Source of the DNA: Nocardioides sp. S-1144
GTDB lineage: Bacteria > Actinomycetota > Actinomycetes > Propionibacteriales > Nocardioidaceae
Length of the DNA: 64,000 nt
Direction of reading: 5' to 3'
Assembly (NCBI RefSeq): GCF_005954645.2
Contig: NZ_CP040695.2
Span: forward strand, 930,001 to 994,000
The translations under genes were made by a program, and so were the position numbers. The notes beneath the pieces are model-generated. The model saw only the letters and a list, made by a program, of their open reading frames with translations. It ran no database searches and was not told where the DNA came from. This document shows, piece after piece, positions 26,057-34,372 of this stretch; position 1 is the stretch's first letter, and every line of letters starts with the position of its first letter.

Positions 26057-27220
26057 ATGACATCTCGGAGATCTCGGACCATCCCCGTCGGCCGCGTCCT
26101 CGCGCCCGCCCTCGCCGCCCTCACCATGACGCTCGTGGCCCCGCTCGCGCCGGCCACCGCCGACCGCACGACGGTCGAGCAGGAGCGCTCCGCCGCGCCG
26201 TCGAGCGTGCGCGTCCAGCAGCTCGACGTCCCCCTCGTCTTCGGCCACCGCGGCGCCTCGGGCTACCGGCCCGAGCACACGCTGGCCTCCTACGAGCTCG
26301 CCATCCGGCTCGGGGCCGACTACATCGAGCCCGACCTCGTCTCCACCAAGGACGGCGTCCTGGTCACCCGCCACGAGAACGAGATCGGCACGACGACCGA
26401 CGTCGCCGACCACCCGGAGTTCGCGTCGCGGCGCACCACCAAGACCATCGACGGCGTCGCGGTCACCGGCTGGTTCACCGAGGACTTCACGCTGCGCGAG
26501 CTCAAGACGCTGCGGGCCAAGGAGCGGCTGCCGCTGGTGCGGACCGGCAACACCCGCTACGACGGCCGGTTCCAGGTGCCGACCTTCACCGAGGTGCTCG
26601 CCCTGGTGGCGAGGTGGGAGAAGCGGCTCGGTCACAAGATCGGCGTCGCCCCGGAGACCAAGCACCCGACCTACTTCGACTCCATCGGGCTGTCGCTCGA
26701 GGAGCCGCTGCTGCGGAGCCTCAAGCAGGCCGGCAAGAACAAGGCGCGGAGCAAGGTCGTCATCCAGTCCTTCGAGGTCGGCAACCTGCGCGAGCTCGAC
26801 CACGCCACCGACGTCCCGCTGGTGCAGCTGGCCGACGCGCGGGGCGGGCCCTACGACCTCGCCGACGAGGGCACCACCTACGCCGAGCTGACCAGCCGCG
26901 GCGGGCTCCGCAAGGTCGCGCGCTACGCCGACTGGGTCGGCCCGGAGAAGAGCCTGGTGCTGCCCCGCGACCCCGCCGGCGCCACGGGCGCACCGAGCGC
27001 CCTGGTCGGCAACGCCCACCGCGTCGGCCTCCGGGTCGTCGTCTTCACGGTGCGCGACGAGAACCAGTTCCTGCCCACGAACTTCCGGGTCGGCACCGAC
27101 CCGAACGCCAAGGGCGACGTGTTCGGTGAGATCACCGCGCTGCTCGACGCCGGCGTCGACGGGATCTTCGCCGACTTCCCCGACTCCGGGGTCTTCGCCC
27201 GCGACGAGTGGGTCGGCTGA
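26057..27220 (+). CDS. Secreted glycerophosphodiester phosphodiesterase
   Basis: A 387-residue GDPD (GlpQ-like): signal peptide about 1-34, then VFGHRGASGYRPEHT with catalytic His64/Arg65, the metal-binding IEPDLVSTKDG (about 93-103) and VTRHENEI with the second catalytic histidine. Hydrolyses glycerophosphodiesters to glycerol-3-phosphate and an alcohol, for phosphate or lipid-headgroup scavenging. Length fits periplasmic GlpQ enzymes. ATG 26057 chosen because it begins the signal peptide. Confidence 0.92.
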   Translation: MTSRRSRTIPVGRVLAPALAALTMTLVAPLAPATADRTTVEQERSAAPSSVRVQQLDVPLVFGHRGASGYRPEHTLASYELAIRLGADYIEPDLVSTKDGVLVTRHENEIGTTTDVADHPEFASRRTTKTIDGVAVTGWFTEDFTLRELKTLRAKERLPLVRTGNTRYDGRFQVPTFTEVLALVARWEKRLGHKIGVAPETKHPTYFDSIGLSLEEPLLRSLKQAGKNKARSKVVIQSFEVGNLRELDHATDVPLVQLADARGGPYDLADEGTTYAELTSRGGLRKVARYADWVGPEKSLVLPRDPAGATGAPSALVGNAHRVGLRVVVFTVRDENQFLPTNFRVGTDPNAKGDVFGEITALLDAGVDGIFADFPDSGVFARDEWVG

Positions 27221-27238
27221 CGGGCTAACCTCGACGGC

Positions 27239-27652
27239 GTGCCCGCCTGCGTCTTCTGCGCCATCGTCGCGGGGGAGGCGCAGGCGTCCGTCGTCCTCGA
27301 CGAGCCGGACTTCCTGGCCTTCCTCGACGTCCGCCCGCTGTTCCACGGCCACGTGCTCCTGGTGCCGCGCGAGCACGTCGAGACGCTGCCCGACCTGCCG
27401 GCCGGGCTCCGCGACGGGTTCCTGGAGGCCGCCCAGCGGATCGCGGTCGCGGTCAAGGACGCGCTGGGTGCCCAGGGCAGCTTCGTGGCGATGAACAACA
27501 CCGTCAGCCAGTCGGTGCCGCACCTGCACCTGCACGTCGTCCCGCGCACCAAGGGCGACGGGCTGCGCGGCTTCTTCTGGCCGCGCACCACCTACGCCGA
27601 CGGGGAGGCCGACCGCGTCGCCGCCTCGCTGCGGGGGGCGCTCGATTCCTGA
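27239..27652 (+). CDS. HIT family hydrolase
   Basis: A 137-residue histidine-triad protein with CVFCAIVAG (zinc-type cysteines at 4 and 7) and the triad HLHLHVVP (His94, 96, 98). HIT enzymes hydrolyse or transfer nucleoside monophosphates from dinucleoside polyphosphates and adenylated substrates. TAACCT is seven bases before GTG 27239 with no ribosome site, so probably leaderless despite following GDPD by 18 bases. Confidence 0.92.
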   Translation: MPACVFCAIVAGEAQASVVLDEPDFLAFLDVRPLFHGHVLLVPREHVETLPDLPAGLRDGFLEAAQRIAVAVKDALGAQGSFVAMNNTVSQSVPHLHLHVVPRTKGDGLRGFFWPRTTYADGEADRVAASLRGALDS

Positions 27653-27722
27653 GGGCTGGGCTGGCCGGTGACCGGGTCGGGTCGCAGGCAACCGAACGGC
27701 GTCCCAGCGCGTCTACCAGGAC

Positions 27723-27824
27723 ATGAAGCTGGACGGCCTCGGCAGGACGGTGCTCGGCACCGTCGGGATCCTCGCGATGACGCTGGTCGCGTTCGCGCTG
27801 CAGACCCCGCTCGGGGGTCGCTGA
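27723..27824 (+). CDS. Small single-pass membrane protein (33 aa, tentative)
   Basis: ATG at 27723 opens a 33-codon frame, MKLDGLGRTVLGTVGILAM..., with one clear transmembrane helix (about residues 9-28) and TGA at 27822-27824. A weak AGGA precedes the ATG. It sits in the 236-base gap between the HIT gene and the FabG-like gene, with nothing else recognisable. Small, so it could be chance; the clean membrane helix argues for a real micro-protein. Confidence 0.4.
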   Translation: MKLDGLGRTVLGTVGILAMTLVAFALQTPLGGR

Positions 27825-27889
27825 GGGTTCCTCTACGGTGGGGAGGTCCGCCAACTAGTTTGGCCACCAACCACAGAGGAGTCACCGGG

Positions 27890-28657
27890 ATGGGTCGCTA
27901 CGACGGACGGGTCGCCGTCATCACCGGGTCGGCGCGCGGCATCGGGTTCGCCATCGCCACCCGCCTGGCCGAGGAGGGCGCGTCGGTCGCCGTCGTCGAC
28001 CTCGACGAGGCCGCGGCCACCGAGGCCGCCGGCCGGCTGCCCCTGACCGAGGGCGCCAGGGCCGTCGGCATCGGGGCCGACGTCAGCCGGAGCGCGGACG
28101 TCGACGCCGCGATCGCCCGCGCCGTCGAGGAGCTCGGCGGCATCCACGTGCTGGTCAACAACGCCGGCATCACCCGCGACAACCTGCTGTTCAAGATGAC
28201 CGAGGACGACTGGGACCTGGTCATGGGGGTGCACCTCAAGGGCGCCTTCCTGATGACCAAGGCCGCCCAGGCGCACTTCGTGGCCCAGAAGTACGGCAAG
28301 ATCCTCAACCTCTCGAGCGTCTCCGCCCTCGGCAACCGCGGCCAGGCGAACTACTCGGCCGCCAAGATGGGCGTGCAGGGCTTCACCCGCACCCTCGGCA
28401 TCGAGCTCGGCCCCTACGGCGTCAACGCCAACGCGATCGCGCCCGGCTTCATCGCCACCGAGATGACCGACGCCACCGCCGCCCGCCTCAAGATGGACGT
28501 CGAGGAGTTCCGCCGCCTCAGCGGCGAGGCCAACCCGGTCCGGCGGGTCGGGTTCCCCGAGGACATCGCCGCGACGGCCGCGTTCCTGTGCAGCGACGAG
28601 GCCTCCTACATCACCGGCCAGACGCTGTACGTCGACGGCGGCGCCACGCTCGTCTGA
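27890..28657 (+). CDS. 3-oxoacyl-ACP reductase-like SDR (FabG family)
   Basis: A 255-residue short-chain dehydrogenase: TGSARGIGFAIA (nucleotide binding, about 12-23), NNAGITRDNLLF (NNAG), catalytic Tyr155/Lys159 (NYSAAKMG), and IAPGFIATEMT. Typical FabG reduces 3-oxoacyl-ACP with NADPH; related proteins act in fatty-acid or polyketide-like metabolism. AGAGGA at 27875-27880 gives a ribosome site, unlike many neighbours. Not in a fab cluster, so exact substrate is open. Confidence 0.88.
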   Translation: MGRYDGRVAVITGSARGIGFAIATRLAEEGASVAVVDLDEAAATEAAGRLPLTEGARAVGIGADVSRSADVDAAIARAVEELGGIHVLVNNAGITRDNLLFKMTEDDWDLVMGVHLKGAFLMTKAAQAHFVAQKYGKILNLSSVSALGNRGQANYSAAKMGVQGFTRTLGIELGPYGVNANAIAPGFIATEMTDATAARLKMDVEEFRRLSGEANPVRRVGFPEDIAATAAFLCSDEASYITGQTLYVDGGATLV

Positions 28658-28716
28658 CGCACCACCCCGCCCGCCCCGCCGCCCGTCCGGGCGCTCGTCC
28701 GGCCGGACGTCGTCCG

Positions 28717-28746
28717 ACACGCCCGCCCGCCTCCCGGGCGGCGTGT
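28717..28746 (+). terminator. Probable terminator of the FabG-like gene
   Basis: An imperfect GC hairpin (ACACGCCCGCCCG / CGGGCGGCGTGT, one bulge) about 60 bases after the stop at 28657 and just before the next gene's promoter. Confidence 0.5.
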
Positions 28747-28762
28747 GGGTCGGCGCGCACAC

Positions 28763-28768
28763 TTGACC
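28763..28768 (+). promoter_or_regulatory. -35 element of the DUF3048 gene
   Basis: TTGACC at 28763-28768. A -10 is expected near 28787-28794 (ACTAGA), overlapping the palindrome at 28773-28790; start codon at 28823. Confidence 0.5.
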
Positions 28769-28772
28769 CCGA

Positions 28773-28790
28773 TAGTCGACCGATCGACTA
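28773..28790. promoter_or_regulatory. 18-bp palindromic operator TAGTCGACCGATCGACTA
   Basis: TAGTCGA / TCGACTA arms around CCGA, placed between the -35 (28763) and the -10 region of the DUF3048 gene: a classic repressor position. The TetR-family regulator encoded convergently at 29823-30524 is the obvious candidate to bind it; this is inference. Confidence 0.6.
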
Positions 28791-28822
28791 GACCAACGAA
28801 CCCCCTCGAAGGGACGTCTCCC

Positions 28823-29836
28823 GTGCGTCGCACCCGCACCGCTCTCGCCACCGCCACCACGCTGTCCCTCTGCCTCGCGCTGAGCGCCTGCGGCGGCGAG
28901 GAGGACGCGCCGGAGAAGGCGGCGTCCACGCCGTCCCCGACCGCGGAGGTCTCCGGCGACCCCGACACCTGGCCGATGACCGGGCTGCCGGTCGCCGAGG
29001 GCAGCGAGTCGATCCAGAAGCACCCCGTGCTGGTCCTGAAGATGGACAACACCCCCGCGAGCGCGCCCCAGGAGGGCCTCGGGTCGGCCGACCTCGTCGT
29101 CGAGGAGCTCGTCGAGGGCGGCGTGACCCGCCTGGCGGCGTTCTACTACTCGAAGATCCCCGGCGACGTCGGCCCGGTGCGCTCGATGCGCGCCTCCGAC
29201 ATCGGAATCGTCGCGCCGGTCGACGGCGCCATGGTCACCAGCGGCGCGGCGGGCGTGACGATCTCGCGGATCAAGAAGGCCGGCATCGAGTTCTTCGCCG
29301 AGGGCGCCGGCGGCTTCTACCGCGAGGAGTCCCGCAGCGCGCCGTACAACCTGTTCACCAACCTCGAGGACGTGGCCGAGGAGGCCGCGACCAAGCCCGC
29401 GCGCCCGGTCGACTACCTGCCCTTCGGTCCGGCCGAGGACCTCCCGGCGGGGCAGGAGGCCACCTCGATCGCGGCGTCGTTCTCCGCGGGGCACACCACC
29501 GAGTGGACCTTCCGCAAGGGCACCTACGTCAACGAGAACACCTTCGCCGCCGACGGCGACGAGTTCCCGGCCGACACCGTGCTCGTGCTCAAGGTGAAGG
29601 TCGGCGACGCCGGCTACCTCGACCCGGCCGGCAACCCGGTCCCGGAGACCAAGCTCGAGGGCAAGGGCGAGGCGCTGCTCTTCCACGACGGTCGCCTGGT
29701 CCGCGGCACCTGGTCCAAGGACGCCCTCGACGCGCCGCTCGAGCTGGCCACGAAGGCCGGACCGCTCACCGTGCCCGTCGGCCACACCTGGGTCGAGCTC
29801 GTGCCCGACGACGGCGGCGACGTCACCTTCGAGTAG
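28823..29836 (+). CDS. DUF3048 lipoprotein
   Basis: A 337-residue exported lipoprotein: signal peptide with lipobox LALSAC (Cys23), then an Asp/Pro linker and the DUF3048 (YerB-type) domain, e.g. GPVRSMRASDIGI and YNLFTNLED. Extracytoplasmic, membrane-attached. Function of the family is not established. GTG 28823 chosen because it begins the signal peptide. The palindrome at 28773-28790 probably regulates it. Its 3' end overlaps the convergent TetR gene by 14 bases. Confidence 0.85.
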   Translation: MRRTRTALATATTLSLCLALSACGGEEDAPEKAASTPSPTAEVSGDPDTWPMTGLPVAEGSESIQKHPVLVLKMDNTPASAPQEGLGSADLVVEELVEGGVTRLAAFYYSKIPGDVGPVRSMRASDIGIVAPVDGAMVTSGAAGVTISRIKKAGIEFFAEGAGGFYREESRSAPYNLFTNLEDVAEEAATKPARPVDYLPFGPAEDLPAGQEATSIAASFSAGHTTEWTFRKGTYVNENTFAADGDEFPADTVLVLKVKVGDAGYLDPAGNPVPETKLEGKGEALLFHDGRLVRGTWSKDALDAPLELATKAGPLTVPVGHTWVELVPDDGGDVTFE

Positions 29837-30524
29837 TCGAGCCGGCGGCCGAGCCGGCGGTCGAGCCGGGCAGGGCGACGCCCGCCTCCGAGAGGGCCTG
29901 GAAGCCGGCGATGATGAAGGTCATGGCGACCTCGACGCGGTCGGCGGCCGCGACGCCGTCCTCGGCGCCGGCGACCGACTCACCCGCCGAGGCCATGGCG
30001 CCGAAGAAGATCCGCGCGAACGTCTGCACCATCTCCTCGTCGAGCTCCCAGTCGGCGGCGACCTGCACGGACCGCACGATGTCGACGACGTTGGCGTAGG
30101 TCGAGCGCTCCTCCTGCTCGCGGAAGCGCTCGTAGCCGAGCACGGCCGGGCCGTCCTGCACGACGATGCGCCGGTACCGCGGCTCCTGGACGACCTCGAG
30201 GAAGGCACGCAGGCCCGTGCGCGCCTTGTCCCACGGGTCGGTCCGGCCCTCCAGCGCCCGGCTGATCGTGTGGGCGGCGTCGGCCTCGACGCGCACGAAG
30301 ACCGCCTCGAACAGGGCCTGCTTGCCGGAGAAGTGGTGGTAGAGCGCGCCCTTGGTCACCTCGGCGCCGGCGACGATGCTGTCGAGGGAGGCGCTGGCGT
30401 AGCCCTGCTCGGTGAAGAGGCGCTCGGCCACGTCGACCAGGCTGCGCTTGGTCGAGGCCGAGTACGCCGCCCGGCGGTTGCCCGCGACCTCGGGCTCGAG
30501 CGGGGCGCTCCTCGGCTTCGGCAC
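29823..30524 (-). CDS. TetR family transcriptional regulator
   Basis: A 233-residue regulator: N-terminal HTH (SLVDVAERLFTEQGYASASLDSIVAGAEVTKGALYHHFSGK, about 28-70) with the usual KGALYHHF recognition end, then a C-terminal ligand domain; a low-complexity Gly/Ser/Ala-Thr tail (GSTAGSAAGSTTRR) is encoded by short repeats. GTG 30524 follows TAGGCT at six bases on the minus strand. Candidate operator at 28773-28790. Confidence 0.88.
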   Translation of the reverse strand: MPKPRSAPLEPEVAGNRRAAYSASTKRSLVDVAERLFTEQGYASASLDSIVAGAEVTKGALYHHFSGKQALFEAVFVRVEADAAHTISRALEGRTDPWDKARTGLRAFLEVVQEPRYRRIVVQDGPAVLGYERFREQEERSTYANVVDIVRSVQVAADWELDEEMVQTFARIFFGAMASAGESVAGAEDGVAAADRVEVAMTFIIAGFQALSEAGVALPGSTAGSAAGSTTRR

Positions 30525-30604
30525 CCCGCCAGCCTAGGGCCCGCCACGTCGTCGCCCGGAACGATCCGGGCGGCCCCCGCGCAGCGACCCGTCATGATGG
30601 TGGG

Positions 30605-31162
30605 GTGAGCGACGTGCGGGCGGGGATGCTGCTGGTGGCCACGCCTGCGCTGGCCGACCCGAACTTCGCCGAGACCGTGGTGCTGCTGCTCGACGTGAAC
30701 GACGACGGCTCGGTCGGCGTCGTCCTCAACCGGCCGACCGCCCTCGCCGTCGCCGACGTGCTCGGCCCCTGGGGCGAGGTCGTGGCCGAGCCCGAGGTGC
30801 TGTTCCAGGGCGGCCCGGTGGAGACCGACGGTGCGCTGGCGGTGGCGCTGCGGCGCGGCGACGACACCGGCGTCCTGGGGCTGCGCGAGGTCGTCGACCG
30901 GCTCGCCCTGCTCGACCTCGACACGCCCGTGGAGCTGGTCGACGACGAGCTCGACGGGCTGCGGATCTTCGCCGGCTACTCCGGCTGGGGCGCCGGCCAG
31001 CTCGAGCAGGAGATCGAGGAGGGCAGCTGGTACGTCGTGCCGGGACTGGCCCCCGACGTCTTCCGCAGCGACACCACGACGCTGTGGCGCGACGTCCTGC
31101 GGCGCCAGCCGGGCGATCTCGCGATGCACTCGACCCGGCCGGCCGACCCCGGGCTCAACTGA
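30605..31162 (+). CDS. YqgE/AlgH family protein
   Basis: A 185-residue member of the UPF0301 (YqgE/AlgH) family: GMLLVATPALADPNFAETVVLLLDVNDDGSVGVVLNRPT, FQGGPVETDGALAVAL and AGYSGWGAGQLEQEI are its conserved blocks. Cytoplasmic; role not established. CATGAT lies six bases before GTG 30605. Confidence 0.92.
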   Translation: MSDVRAGMLLVATPALADPNFAETVVLLLDVNDDGSVGVVLNRPTALAVADVLGPWGEVVAEPEVLFQGGPVETDGALAVALRRGDDTGVLGLREVVDRLALLDLDTPVELVDDELDGLRIFAGYSGWGAGQLEQEIEEGSWYVVPGLAPDVFRSDTTTLWRDVLRRQPGDLAMHSTRPADPGLN

Positions 31163-31209
31163 TCCCCAGCGGTTCTTCGGCGGGGCCCGACGGGTACTAC
31201 CCTGGAGCC

Positions 31210-31488
31210 GTGACCTCCTCCCCGTTCGGCTTCGGAACCTCGACCGCCACCAAGGAGCGCGAGGACGAGCGCACGGTCCCGACCGACGAGGGCGACCACG
31301 AGCGGTTCTCGCACTACGTCGACAAGGACAAGCTCACCGAGGCGATGGTGATGGGCACCCCGGTGGTCGCGCTGTGCGGCAAGGTCTGGGTCCCCAGCCG
31401 GGCCCCGGAGAAGTTCCCGGTCTGCCCGGAGTGCAAGGAGACCTGGGAGAGCCTCAAGGGCGGCGGCGACTCGGGCTCCGGCGAGTGA
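31210..31488 (+). CDS. DUF3039 protein
   Basis: A 92-residue actinobacterial protein with a zinc-ribbon-like cysteine set: ALCGKVW and FPVCPECKETW. TACCCT is six bases before GTG 31210. The stop overlaps the start of the helicase gene (GTGA at 31485-31488), so they are co-translated, as DUF3039 and this helicase often are; the pair may act together on nucleic acid. Confidence 0.85.
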   Translation: MTSSPFGFGTSTATKEREDERTVPTDEGDHERFSHYVDKDKLTEAMVMGTPVVALCGKVWVPSRAPEKFPVCPECKETWESLKGGGDSGSGE

Positions 31489-33287
31489 CGGGCGCTCCCC
31501 GACCTCACGACGACGCCCACCTCACCACCGCACTCACCCCGGCCTGGCCGGAGCGCGCGGCCTGGGGCACGGCGCCGTCCCTGCGCGCCTGGCAGACCGC
31601 CGCGATGAAGGACTACCTCGAGCGGTCGCCGCGCGACTTCCTCGCGGTGGCGACCCCGGGGGCCGGCAAGACGACGTTCGCGCTCTCGGTCGCCGCCGAG
31701 CTGATCGGGCGCCGGGTCATCGACCGGGTCACCGTCGTCGCGCCGACCGAGCACCTCAAGCTGCAGTGGGCCGAGGCGGCCGCCAAGGCCGGCATCCCGA
31801 TCGACCCGACGTACTCCGCGGGCAAGGGCAAGATCTCCAGCGACTTCCTCGGGATCGCGGTCACCTACGCCGGCGTCGCGGTGAACCCGCTCGCGCTGCG
31901 GATCCGCACCGAGCGGTTCCGGACCCTGGTCATCCTCGACGAGGTGCACCACGCCGGCGACGCGCTGTCGTGGGGCGAGGGCGTCCGCGAGGCCTTCGAG
32001 CCCGCCGCCAAGCGGCTCGCGCTGACCGGGACGCCGTTCCGCTCCGACGTGAACCCGATCCCGTTCGTGACCTACGCGCCCGGCGACGACGGCATCCCGC
32101 GCTCGGTCTCCGACTACACCTACGGCTACGGCCACGCGCTGGCCGACCACGTCGTGCGTCCGGTGCTCTTCCTGGCCTACTCCGGCGAGATGTCGTGGCG
32201 CACCCGCGCCGGCGACGAGGTCGCCGCCCGGCTCGGCGAGCCGCTCACCAAGGACATGACCAACCAGGCGCTGCGCACCGCGCTCGACCCCGCGGGCTCG
32301 TGGATCCCCTCGGTGCTGGCCGCGGCCGACAAGCGGCTCACCGAGGTGCGCCGCCACGTGCCGGACGCCGGCGGGCTGGTCATCGCCACCGACCAGGACT
32401 CGGCGCGTGCCTACGCCAAGACGCTGCGGGCGATCACCGGCGAGGCCCCGACCGTGGTGCTGTCCGACGAGAAGGCGGCCTCGAAGAAGATCACCGCGTT
32501 CACCTCCAGCGACGCGCGGTGGATGGTCGCGGTGCGGATGGTCTCGGAGGGCGTCGACGTCCCGCGGCTCGCCGTCGGGGTCTTCGCCACCACCATCGCC
32601 ACCCCACTGTTCTTCGCCCAGGCGATCGGCCGGTTCGTCCGGGCCCGCAACCGGGGCGAGACGGCGTCGATCTTCCTGCCCTCGGTGCCGGTGCTCCTGG
32701 GCCACGCTGCCGAGATGGAGGTCGAGCGCGACCACGTGCTCGGTCGCCGGATCACCGACGAGGACGACATCTTCGCCGCCGAGAACGACCTGCTCGCGCA
32801 GGCCGAGGCCGGCGAGGGCGCCTCCGACGAGCTCGACGGAGCGTCGTTCGAGGCGCTCGGCTCCGAGGCGACGTTCGACCACGTGCTCTTCGACGGCGAC
32901 CAGTACGGCTCGGAGGAGGAGATGGACTTCCTCGGCATCCCGGGCCTGCTCGAGCCGCAGCAGATGCGCGAGCTGCTGCAGCAGCGCCAGGCCGACGGCG
33001 CCCGGGCGCAGAAGGCGCGCGAGGCCCTGGCCCAGGCGCGCCGCGGCGCCGCGGGCGAGCCCGACACCGTCGCCGAGGTGAGCACCCACGAGCAGCTCGC
33101 CGTCCTGCGCCGCGAGCTGAACGGGCTCGTCGGCGCGTGGCACCACCGCACCGGCCAGGCGCACGGCATCACCCACGCCGCACTGCGCAAGGAGTGCGGC
33201 GGCCCGGCCGCCGCCGTCGCCAACGCCGAGCAGCTGCGGGCCCGGATCGACCGGGTGCGCGAGTGGGCGGTCAAGAAGTCCGGCTGA
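31485..33287 (+). CDS. DEAD/DEAH-box superfamily 2 helicase
   Basis: A 600-residue helicase: Walker A TPGAGKTT (about 58-65), motif II LDEVHH (about 151-155), motif III LTGTPF, motif VI QAIGRFVRAR, then an acidic and Gln-rich C-terminal region. Similar to DNA/RNA helicases of the type III restriction/UvrB-like SF2 branch kept in Actinobacteria. Substrate unknown. Start GTG overlaps the DUF3039 stop by four bases. Confidence 0.9.
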   Translation: MTGAPRPHDDAHLTTALTPAWPERAAWGTAPSLRAWQTAAMKDYLERSPRDFLAVATPGAGKTTFALSVAAELIGRRVIDRVTVVAPTEHLKLQWAEAAAKAGIPIDPTYSAGKGKISSDFLGIAVTYAGVAVNPLALRIRTERFRTLVILDEVHHAGDALSWGEGVREAFEPAAKRLALTGTPFRSDVNPIPFVTYAPGDDGIPRSVSDYTYGYGHALADHVVRPVLFLAYSGEMSWRTRAGDEVAARLGEPLTKDMTNQALRTALDPAGSWIPSVLAAADKRLTEVRRHVPDAGGLVIATDQDSARAYAKTLRAITGEAPTVVLSDEKAASKKITAFTSSDARWMVAVRMVSEGVDVPRLAVGVFATTIATPLFFAQAIGRFVRARNRGETASIFLPSVPVLLGHAAEMEVERDHVLGRRITDEDDIFAAENDLLAQAEAGEGASDELDGASFEALGSEATFDHVLFDGDQYGSEEEMDFLGIPGLLEPQQMRELLQQRQADGARAQKAREALAQARRGAAGEPDTVAEVSTHEQLAVLRRELNGLVGAWHHRTGQAHGITHAALRKECGGPAAAVANAEQLRARIDRVREWAVKKSG

Positions 33288-33293
33288 GCCCCC

Positions 33294-33791
33294 TCAGGCG
33301 TCGACGGGGCGCGCGCCCGGGCCCGGTCTCGGTGCCGCCGCGCGGGGGTCGTCGAGCCGGTGCCCGGCCTCGCAGGTGAGCGTGGCGTGGACGGCGGCGC
33401 CGCAGTCGCGGTGGGAGATCTCGACCGGCGGCCCCTCTTTGTCGGCGTAGTAGCGCGCCCCCCAGTCGGCGAGGGCGGCCAGGACGGGGTAGAGGTCGAG
33501 CCCCTTCTGGGTCAGCCGGTACTCGTGACGCTCGCGACCGTGCTCGGGGCGGTAGGGCACTCGGCGCAGCACGTCGTGCTCGACGAGGAGCGCGAGCCGG
33601 TTGCTGAGCACCTGGCGCGGCACCCCCGAGTGCCGCTGGACGTCGTCGAAGCGGCGGACGCCGTTGAACACCTCGCGCAGCACGACCACCGTGGACTTCT
33701 CGCCGAGCACCGCCATCGCCCGGGCGACCTGGCAGTTCGCGGTCGACCACGCCAGGGCCGGGGGAGCGGCGTGGGAGGCGTCGGGGTCCAT
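33294..33791 (-). CDS. HxlR family transcriptional regulator
   Basis: A 165-residue winged-helix regulator: NCQVARAMAVLGEKSTVVVLREVFNGVRRFDDVQRHSGVPRQVLSNRL, then VPYRPEHGRERHEYRLTQKG. HxlR proteins sense redox or reactive aldehydes through a conserved N-terminal cysteine; Cys20 (TANCQVA) is present. A His/Cys-rich C-terminal tail (HRDCGAAVHATLTCEAGH) is an unusual extension that might bind metal. TAGACT lies six bases before ATG 33791. Divergent from the thioesterase, its likely target. Confidence 0.9.
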   Translation of the reverse strand: MDPDASHAAPPALAWSTANCQVARAMAVLGEKSTVVVLREVFNGVRRFDDVQRHSGVPRQVLSNRLALLVEHDVLRRVPYRPEHGRERHEYRLTQKGLDLYPVLAALADWGARYYADKEGPPVEISHRDCGAAVHATLTCEAGHRLDDPRAAAPRPGPGARPVDA

Positions 33792-33810
33792 CGCGCCAGT
33801 CTAGGTCTTC

Positions 33811-33840
33811 TTGACAGACTCAGCCAGCCTGCTCCAGGCT
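33811..33840 (+). promoter_or_regulatory. Consensus promoter of the thioesterase gene
   Basis: TTGACA (33811-33816), 18-base spacer, CAGGCT (33835-33840), then only six bases to ATG 33847: a leaderless promoter. The divergent HxlR promoter (-10 TAGACT on the minus strand near 33798-33803) overlaps the same 50 bases, so one bound regulator could affect both genes. Confidence 0.7.
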
Positions 33841-33846
33841 CGGTCC

Positions 33847-34305
33847 ATGACCGAGACCCAGGGTGTGCCGGACCTCGCGGCGATGGACGGCTACCAGCAG
33901 CTCCAGGCGATCTTCGACTCCGAGCTGCCGCCCCCGCCGATCAGCGCGACGGTGGGGATGGACGGCTTCGAGCTCGAGCGGGGCGCGGTCGCGGTCCACC
34001 TCGACGTCGACCCGGCGCGGCACTACAACCCGATCGGCACGGTGCACGGCGGCGTGCTGTCGACCCTGCTCGACACCGCCGCGGGCTGCTCGGTGCACTC
34101 CACGCTCGCGGTGGGGGAGGCCTACACCTCCCTCGACCTGACCGTGAAGTTCCTGCGTCCGGTCACCGGCGCCTCCGGCCGACTGCGCTGCACCGGGCGG
34201 GTGATCCAGCGCGGACGCCGGACCGCGCTCGCCGAGGCGCAGCTCTTCGACGGCGCCGGCAAGCTGGTCGCGCACGCGACGTCGTCCTGCATGATCTTCG
34301 CCTGA
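33847..34305 (+). CDS. PaaI-family hotdog thioesterase
   Basis: A 152-residue hotdog protein with YNPIGTVHGGVLSTLLDTAAG (HGG loop and Asp catalytic region) and TVKFLRPVTGASGRLRCTGRV. Hydrolyses acyl-CoA thioesters, typically of aromatic or medium-chain acids. Divergent from the HxlR regulator. ATG 33847 is fixed by the promoter six bases upstream. The tail end runs into a 12-bp tandem repeat just after the stop. Confidence 0.9.
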   Translation: MTETQGVPDLAAMDGYQQLQAIFDSELPPPPISATVGMDGFELERGAVAVHLDVDPARHYNPIGTVHGGVLSTLLDTAAGCSVHSTLAVGEAYTSLDLTVKFLRPVTGASGRLRCTGRVIQRGRRTALAEAQLFDGAGKLVAHATSSCMIFA

Positions 34306-34365
34306 CGGCTGGTCCGACGGCTGGTCCGTGGGCTGGTCCGTCGGCCGGCCCGTTCCGTGGCCCGT
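34306..34365. repeat. 12-bp tandem repeat after the thioesterase stop
   Basis: Five units of 12 bp (CGGCTGGTCCGA, CGGCTGGTCCGT, GGGCTGGTCCGT, CGGCCGGCCCGT, TCCGTGGCCCGT), beginning directly after TGA 34303-34305 and ending eight bases before the stop of the convergent glycosylase. It fills the whole intergenic space and may act as a mutual terminator. Confidence 0.75.
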
Positions 34366-34372
34366 GCCCCGG

